Part shown: piece after piece, positions 59,776-64,000 of the stretch | Layout of the letters: each line of letters begins with the position of its first letter | Numbering within the stretch: the first letter of the stretch is position 1 | From: UBA4427 sp046351135 | Lineage (GTDB): Bacteria > Myxococcota_A > UBA9160 > UBA4427 | DNA length: 64,000 bases | Assembly (NCBI GenBank): GCA_046351135.1 | Contig: JAXLZA010000005.1 | Coordinates: 62,001-126,000, forward strand | Reading direction: 5' to 3' | Translations under genes and position numbers: made by a program | Notes under the pieces: generated by a model | Seen by the model: only the letters and a program-made list of their open reading frames with translations | Database searches by the model: none | Told to the model about the DNA's origin: nothing

Positions 59776-60666
59776 TCAGCGCCGGGGCGGCGTCCGCAGC
59801 AGCGCCCGTGTGCGCTCGGGCGTCGCCACCGTCCGCCCCGCCGCCTTCGCCATCGCCACGATCTCGGCGATCTGCTCCGCGTTCGAGAGCGCGCGGCCGG
59901 CGTAGAGCGGCGTGTCGCCGACGCCGATCCGGACGTGACCCCCGTTCTCGACGGCATGGCGGCAGAGCGGCACGAGCTCCCGCGCGCCGCCCTCGACGAA
60001 GAGCATCCAGCGGAACGGGACGCCCGCCGGGATCACGCCCTGGGAGAGGAATCGCAGCGCGTCGATCGAAGGCGGCAGGCCCCAGAGGTGCTTCTCGCTC
60101 ATCGTGAGCTTGAAGAAGAGCGGATCGGGTGCGATCCCCATGTCGCGATAGGCGAGGACGTGGCGGATCTGGCCGGGCTCGCGGACGGTGTAGCTCCACT
60201 GGAGGCCGATCCGCTTCGCGAGGGCGAGGAAGTGCTGGACCTCGGCATGGGTCACGGAGAGGACGTAGTCCCAGCCGATCTTCTTCGCGTGGGGATCGTA
60301 GTCGGCGTAGTTGACGGCGCCGGGGTCGATCGTCGCGAAGTCGAGACCGCATTCCGGATCCGCCGCGAGCGCCTCGAGATGGCCGAAGCGCTCCTCGGGC
60401 GTCGGCGACGCACCGTAGGTCGGATAGAGCAGGACCTCGCGGTTCGCGCGGCGGATGCCGCGGAGGATCGCGCGATAGACCTCGGTCCCGGGATGCAGCA
60501 GCGCCCCGGTCCGCTCGTCCCGGGCGTGGAAGTGCAGGATCGAGGCCCCGGCCTCGGCCGCCGCGAGCCCGTCGGCCACGATCTCGTCGACCGAGATCGG
60601 GACCCGCGGATTCTCGGCCTTCGTGACCTGCTCGTTCAGCGAAGCCTCGATGATCAGCTCTTCCAC
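59776..60666 (-). CDS. BKACE (DUF849) beta-keto acid cleavage enzyme
   Basis: A 296-residue TIM-barrel protein. Glu12 in ASLNEQ, and the zinc pair His45 and His47 in LHFHARDE, match 3-keto-5-aminohexanoate cleavage enzyme; Arg49 and Asp50 are kept, unlike the BKACE at 24533. The later GGHVRIGVGDT has Gly250 where many members have Glu (GFED). It starts with GTG after GGGGAGGG. Family members condense a beta-keto acid with acetyl-CoA, giving a new beta-keto acid or ester and a CoA thioester. It follows the beta-propeller lipoprotein gene on the same strand, beyond a hairpin. Confidence 0.87.
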   Translation of the reverse strand: MEELIIEASLNEQVTKAENPRVPISVDEIVADGLAAAEAGASILHFHARDERTGALLHPGTEVYRAILRGIRRANREVLLYPTYGASPTPEERFGHLEALAADPECGLDFATIDPGAVNYADYDPHAKKIGWDYVLSVTHAEVQHFLALAKRIGLQWSYTVREPGQIRHVLAYRDMGIAPDPLFFKLTMSEKHLWGLPPSIDALRFLSQGVIPAGVPFRWMLFVEGGARELVPLCRHAVENGGHVRIGVGDTPLYAGRALSNAEQIAEIVAMAKAAGRTVATPERTRALLRTPPRR

Positions 60667-60693
60667 GACGACCCTCCCCGGCGCCGGCGACCC

Positions 60694-60713
60694 GGCCCGC
60701 GACGACGCGGGCC
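60694..60713 (-). terminator. Hairpin between the lipoprotein and BKACE genes
   Basis: GGCCCGCG (60694-60701) pairs with CGCGGGCC (60706-60713) around a 4-base loop. It lies between the lipoprotein stop (60732) and the BKACE start (60666). With no T-tract it may be a weak terminator or an attenuator that lowers BKACE expression. Confidence 0.4.
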
Positions 60714-60731
60714 CGAGCCCTGCGTCCTCGC

Positions 60732-61859
60732 CTAACGAACCCCGTCGCGCCGGACCAGCCGGTTGCCGGCGAAGGACCCGATCCAGAGTTTTCCGTCGAG
60801 CTCGACCGCGATCGACGCCGCGCCGAGGACGACCGCCGGATCCTCGTCGAGGATCGGATAGACCTTGAAGGCCGTGGGATCGATCGCGACGACGACCGAG
60901 GGCAGCGCGCAGGTCCCCTCCTCGATCGCCGCACACCCCGGCACGTCGAGGACCCCCGCCCGCTGCCCGGCGACGAGCAGCCGTCCGTCCGCCGACCACG
61001 CGAGGTTGTCGGGGGAGAAGTCGAGGTCGATCGCCTCGCGCCCGCTGCCGTCGGCGGCGACGCGGACGATCCGCCGGCCGGTCCACTCCGCGACGTAGAA
61101 GCGGCCGTCGGCGTCGACCTCGACGCCGTTCGGGGCGCGGCCGGCGGTGTTCGGCACCGTCTCCCAGGCCTTCGTCGCCGGCGAGTACCGCAGCAGCGCA
61201 CCCGTTTTCATCCCGAGCAGCAGCTTCGCGATGCCCAGCCACTGCGGACGTTCGACCATCTTCGTCGCCGCGAAGCCCCCGTCGGCGAGGGCGACGACGT
61301 CGTTCGCGCTCGCGTCGTCGGGGAGCGGGGTGCACGCCGTCCACTGCAGGGTCAGCCCCGTCCCGTCGGCCGAGAGCACGAACTCCTCGATCGCCTCGCG
61401 CCGACCGTGATTGACGGCGAGCAGCCGGGTACCGGCGACGTGGATGCCGTGGGGCGCGAACTCGGCGATCGAGGGCGGCCGGCCGGCGCGACAGCCGCCG
61501 TCGTCGCCCTCGCCCGCGCCACCGCCTCCGCCCGCCCCCCCCGCCGACGCGGGCTCGGAGGGCAGCGTCCCGAGCCCGGCGCCCATCGGCGGATAGAGGG
61601 AGCGATAGGTCGCCGTCCCGGGGTGGAACGCGATCAGGCTTCCCGGCTTCTTCGCGGTCGGCATCTGGCTCACGACCAGCCAGTGGCCGACGACGGACAT
61701 GTCCTCGGGCGATTGAAAGAGGCAGATCGGCATCATGCCGTGCTTCGGCAGGCAGTCCGCGAGGACCGGTGCGTCGCTGCAGCCGAGGCTCCCGAGCAGG
61801 AGCAGCCCGGCCAGCGCCCCCGCGAGCCGGGTCGGTGCCCGGCGGCTCTCCTGATCCAT
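60732..61859 (-). CDS. Lipoprotein with SMP-30/paraoxonase-like beta-propeller
   Basis: A 375-residue lipoprotein. The signal ends SLGC with Cys27. The mature domain is a six-bladed propeller of the SMP-30/PON type: HGIHVAGTRLLAVNHGRRE resembles the paraoxonase HGI and NHG motifs, NGVEVDADGRFYVAEW the calcium-site strand, and GSFAGNRLVRRDG the end. A Gly-rich loop (AGGAGGGGGAGEGDDGG) interrupts an early blade. Lactone or ester hydrolysis in the periplasm is plausible but unproven. It is on the same strand as BKACE and divergent from glnII. Confidence 0.82.
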   Translation of the reverse strand: MDQESRRAPTRLAGALAGLLLLGSLGCSDAPVLADCLPKHGMMPICLFQSPEDMSVVGHWLVVSQMPTAKKPGSLIAFHPGTATYRSLYPPMGAGLGTLPSEPASAGGAGGGGGAGEGDDGGCRAGRPPSIAEFAPHGIHVAGTRLLAVNHGRREAIEEFVLSADGTGLTLQWTACTPLPDDASANDVVALADGGFAATKMVERPQWLGIAKLLLGMKTGALLRYSPATKAWETVPNTAGRAPNGVEVDADGRFYVAEWTGRRIVRVAADGSGREAIDLDFSPDNLAWSADGRLLVAGQRAGVLDVPGCAAIEEGTCALPSVVVAIDPTAFKVYPILDEDPAVVLGAASIAVELDGKLWIGSFAGNRLVRRDGVR

Positions 61860-61960
61860 CGTCCCCCCCGCGCCCTTCGACGGCGCCCCGCCAGTCTCGC
61901 GCAAGAGCCCGCGGCCGGCGATCGGGTCGGGACGAGCGTGCCGATTCGTGCACATTTGAC

Positions 61961-61986
61961 GGGCAGCCTGCCCAGGCATTGGGCAG
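61961..61986. promoter_or_regulatory. Overlapping inverted repeats upstream of the glnII promoter
   Basis: GGGCAG (61961-61966), CTGCCC (61968-61973) and GGGCAG (61981-61986) give two overlapping inverted repeats, about 126-150 bases upstream of the sigma-54 element, the distance at which enhancer-binding activators act. The sequence does not match the NtrC consensus, so the binding protein is open. Confidence 0.35.
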
Positions 61987-62111
61987 TCGCCGCCCGGTCC
62001 CAGGCGGTGCTCGGGCCGACTCCGGAGGCCGATCGGGCGTGAAACCCGGCTGGATTCGACCTCAGGCCCCGATCGACCGCCGCCGGCCTGATTGAGAAGC
62101 TGCCCCGCCTT

Positions 62112-62127
62112 TGGCACAGTCGTTGCT
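62112..62127 (+). promoter_or_regulatory. Sigma-54 (RpoN) promoter of glnII
   Basis: TGGCAC (62112-62117), five bases, then TTGCT (62123-62127) match the -24/-12 consensus exactly (TGGCAC-N5-TTGCW). It lies in the 391-base gap before glnII; transcription would begin about 12 bases downstream, near 62138, leaving a leader of about 110 bases. The matching spacing and the target gene (glutamine synthetase) make nitrogen-limitation control by an NtrC-type activator very likely. Confidence 0.85.
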
Positions 62128-62250
62128 CCGCGATGGGGCGGCTCCCAAGCCGGCGTGTGCAAGACCTTGCAGCGACCTGTTGATGGCCCGACACACCGAT
62201 CGCGGACCGCGATCCAACTCACCGCTCACAAGAATGGAGATCCCCCGAAA

Positions 62251-63276
62251 ATGGGAACGAAGTCCAAGCTCGAATACATCTGGCTCGACGGTTACAAGCC
62301 GACCCAGAGCCTGCGCAGCAAGACGAAGGTCGTGGATGACTTCAGCGGCAAGCTGGCCGACTGCCCCGTCTGGTCGTTCGACGGCTCGTCGACGGAGCAG
62401 GCGCCGGGCGGTTCTTCGGATCTGCTGCTCAAGCCCGTCGCCCTCTTCCCGGATCCGGCCCGCAAGAACGGCTGGCTCGTGATGACCGAGGTCCTGAACC
62501 CGAACGGCACCCCGCATCCGACCAACGGCCGCGCGACCATCAACGATCCCGACGACGACTTCTGGTTCGGATTCGAGCAGGAGTACTGCATCTGGGACAA
62601 CGAGACCGGCAAGCCGATCGGCTTCCCGGCCGGCGGCTTCCCGCGGCCCCAGGGTCCGTACTACTGCTCGGTCGGCGCGGCCAACGCGATCGGCCGCGAG
62701 ATCGTCGAGGAGCATCTCGACATCTGCCTCGACGCCGGGCTGAACGTCGAGGGCATCAACGCCGAGGTGCTCTGCGGTCAGTGGGAGTACCAGGTCTTCG
62801 CGAAGGGCGCCGCGCGCGCCGGCGACGAGGCCTGGGTCGCCCGCTACCTGCTCGAGCGGACCTGCGAGCGCTACGGCTACTCGATCAACTGGGCGCCCAA
62901 GCCGATCAAGGGCGACTGGAACGGCTCGGGCATGCACGCGAACTTCTCGAACACCCTGCTGCGCACCTGCGGCAGCCAGGCCGTCTACGACCAGGTCTGC
63001 AAGGCCTTCGAGCCGGTGATCGCGGAGCACATCGCGGTGTACGGCGCCGACAACAACCAGCGCCTGACGGGCGCCCACGAGACCCAGTCGATCGACAAGT
63101 TCAGCTATGGCGTGTCCGATCGCGGGGCCTCGATCCGCATCCCGATCGCGACGGTCGACAAGGGCTGGAAGGGCTGGCTCGAAGACCGCCGACCGGCCGC
63201 GAACGCCGACCCCTACAAGGTGGCCAGCGTCATCGTGAAGACGGTCAAGGCGGCCTGCGCCAAGATCAAGGCCTAG
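62251..63276 (+). CDS. glnII: Glutamine synthetase type II (eukaryotic-like)
   Basis: A 341-residue GSII enzyme, making glutamine from glutamate, ammonia and ATP. It begins KLEYIWLDG, has the WSFDGSSTEQA segment, the metal motif FGFEQEY, NAEVLCGQWEYQV, the substrate loop SGMHANFS and the end RIPIATV. The length and motifs match GSII of Rhizobia, actinomycetes and some proteobacteria rather than the 12-mer GSI; GSII is not adenylylated, so transcription control matters, which fits the sigma-54 promoter 124 bases upstream. GGAGA precedes the ATG. A terminator hairpin follows the stop. Confidence 0.97.
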   Translation: MGTKSKLEYIWLDGYKPTQSLRSKTKVVDDFSGKLADCPVWSFDGSSTEQAPGGSSDLLLKPVALFPDPARKNGWLVMTEVLNPNGTPHPTNGRATINDPDDDFWFGFEQEYCIWDNETGKPIGFPAGGFPRPQGPYYCSVGAANAIGREIVEEHLDICLDAGLNVEGINAEVLCGQWEYQVFAKGAARAGDEAWVARYLLERTCERYGYSINWAPKPIKGDWNGSGMHANFSNTLLRTCGSQAVYDQVCKAFEPVIAEHIAVYGADNNQRLTGAHETQSIDKFSYGVSDRGASIRIPIATVDKGWKGWLEDRRPAANADPYKVASVIVKTVKAACAKIKA

Positions 63277-63297
63277 TCCCGCTCCGATCGAGGATCC

Positions 63298-63331
63298 GAA
63301 GGGCGTCCGGACTCCGGTCCGGGCGCCCTTC
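63298..63331 (+). terminator. Terminator hairpin after glnII
   Basis: GAAGGGCGTCCGGAC (63298-63312) pairs with GTCCGGGCGCCCTTC (63317-63331) through 14 Watson-Crick pairs and one G-U pair, with loop TCCG. It starts 22 bases past the glnII stop; the following TCCATTTCGG is only a weak T-tract. It should end the single-gene glnII transcript. Confidence 0.75.
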
Positions 63332-63480
63332 TCCATTTCGGGCATGCGCCTCGTCGGGCATGCGCCTCGCGTGGCTCGGCCTCGCCGCGCGCCCGGCTTC
63401 GAAGGCCCGCCGACCGGGGCTTCCCTTTTTCCGCAAAAGCTGTCAGGGTCCTCGCGAGCGGACCATGCGCGAGGCGATCG

Positions 63481-64000
63481 ATGCGCATCCTCGTCACCGG
63501 CGGCACCGGCTTCATCGGCTCGCATACCGTCCGCGCCCTGCGCGCCGCCGGCCACGACGTGCGTCTGCTCGTCCGCGACGAGCAGAAGGCGAGGCGCCTG
63601 TGGCAGGCGGATCCCGCGGTGCTCGAGGATCTGGTCGTCGGCTCGCTGACCTCGGCCCCCGACACCGCCCGGGCGATCCGCGAATGCGACGGCCTGGTCC
63701 ACACCGCCGCCCCCGTCGCCCTCGCCGCCTCGGCGAGCCAGGCCCGCCGTGTCGCCCGCGAGAACGTGCTGGCGATCCGCCGCCTCGTCGAGCGCGCCCT
63801 CGACTTCGGCATGGAGCGCATCGTGCATCTCTCGTCGACGACGGTCTTCGAGACCCGCGGCCTCGCGCGCGCGAACGAGGCGACGCCGATCATCGAGGAC
63901 GGCGACGCCTACGCCGCCTCGAAGGTCGCCGCCGAGCGCCACGTCCGCGCGCTCCAGGAGGCCGGCGCGCCGATCGCGATCACCTATCCCCCCGGCGTGA
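63481..64000 (+). CDS. NAD-dependent epimerase/dehydratase, 3' part outside window
   Basis: The first 173 residues of an extended-SDR protein, cut by the window edge. ILVTGGTGFIGSH binds NAD(P), VHLSSTTVF contains the Ser, and DAYAASKVAAERH holds the YxxxK pair, all intact. The sequence resembles atypical epimerases that act on hydrophobic or CoA-linked substrates, including steroid/3-beta-HSD-like relatives; the substrate is not settled. The ATG at 63481 is the natural start. It lies beyond the glnII terminator in its own unit. Confidence 0.85.
   Translation, partial: MRILVTGGTGFIGSHTVRALRAAGHDVRLLVRDEQKARRLWQADPAVLEDLVVGSLTSAPDTARAIRECDGLVHTAAPVALAASASQARRVARENVLAIRRLVERALDFGMERIVHLSSTTVFETRGLARANEATPIIEDGDAYAASKVAAERHVRALQEAGAPIAITYPPGV

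Noticed and set aside
1..64000. tRNA, rRNA, CRISPR, insertion sequences, integrase or att sites
   Set aside because: None is visible: no regular repeat-spacer pattern, no transposase motif, no cloverleaf in any gap, and the gene content is uniform in base composition.

Overview
The window is about 70% GC bacterial chromosome, tightly packed with roughly 63 protein genes on both strands. I see no rRNA, tRNA, CRISPR array, insertion sequence or phage gene. A DUF1592/DUF1552 pair, a PEP-CTERM protein, an ACAD10/11-like enzyme, a eukaryotic-type glutamine synthetase and many SDR, SnoaL, EthD and amidohydrolase genes suggest an uncultured Myxococcota or 'Deltaproteobacteria'-like organism (for example a Binatota or UBA9160-type lineage). 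This is inferred from gene content; there is no marker gene.

Layout. 1-581 is a partial molybdopterin-dehydrogenase FAD subunit. 684-6474 (minus) is one compact operon with four successive 4-base start/stop overlaps: TetR regulator, Tat-exported HiPIP, DUF1592 heme lipoprotein, Tat-exported DUF1552 protein, unknown lipoprotein, then a SnoaL-fold protein. A perfect 7-bp inverted repeat sits just upstream of tetR. 6703-7581 is a PEP-CTERM protein with internal repeats. 7604-10124 (minus) encodes a KshA-like Rieske oxygenase, a cupin and a sulfotransferase. 10310-16154 (plus) runs SDR, SDR, PPOX-fold protein, EchA20-like crotonase, SDR, beta-CASP nuclease, LOG protein. 16195-18581 holds two acyl-CoA dehydrogenases, one of them isovaleryl-CoA type. 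18698-22601 holds a SnoaL protein, a PQQ dehydrogenase lipoprotein and an outer-membrane protein with a clear terminator. 22980-25393 is an EthD-SnoaL-CMD-BKACE module. 25462-28610 pairs an APH-type kinase with an ACAD10/11-like dehydrogenase and an SDR. 28766-32210 holds an epimerase-like protein, a zinc alcohol dehydrogenase and a DUF4349 lipoprotein. 32270-37117 holds two P450s, an amidohydrolase and an SDR. 37130-41392 holds a small membrane protein, a PAS-LuxR regulator divergent from a sensor kinase, and an MBL hydrolase. 41389-51926 is a long minus-strand run: SDR, VOC, SnoaL, SnoaL-CMD fusion, MBL hydrolase, cupin, two FAD oxidoreductases, double EthD protein, VOC, then an atypical Nramp transporter and a YaiI protein. 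52094-52503 is a HicBA toxin-antitoxin pair. 52661-60666 holds an amidase, two amidohydrolases, a TauD dioxygenase, an NnrU-like protein, an LLM oxidoreductase and a second BKACE. 60732-63276 holds a beta-propeller lipoprotein and glnII behind a near-perfect sigma-54 promoter. The window ends inside an epimerase gene.

How the parts fit. Most genes look catabolic: oxygenation (Rieske, two P450s, TauD), ring or C-C cleavage (CMD, BKACE, amidohydrolases, MBL hydrolases), redox trimming (many SDRs, zinc ADH, FAD enzymes) and CoA-thioester beta-oxidation (three ACADs, a crotonase). The KshA-like Rieske protein, the CYP125/142-like P450 and the EchA20-like crotonase together suggest steroid or other polycyclic terpenoid breakdown. 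That is an inference, not proof. The most novel-looking units are the HiPIP/DUF1592/DUF1552 operon and the 43248-51926 cluster. The glnII promoter points to ordinary nitrogen control.
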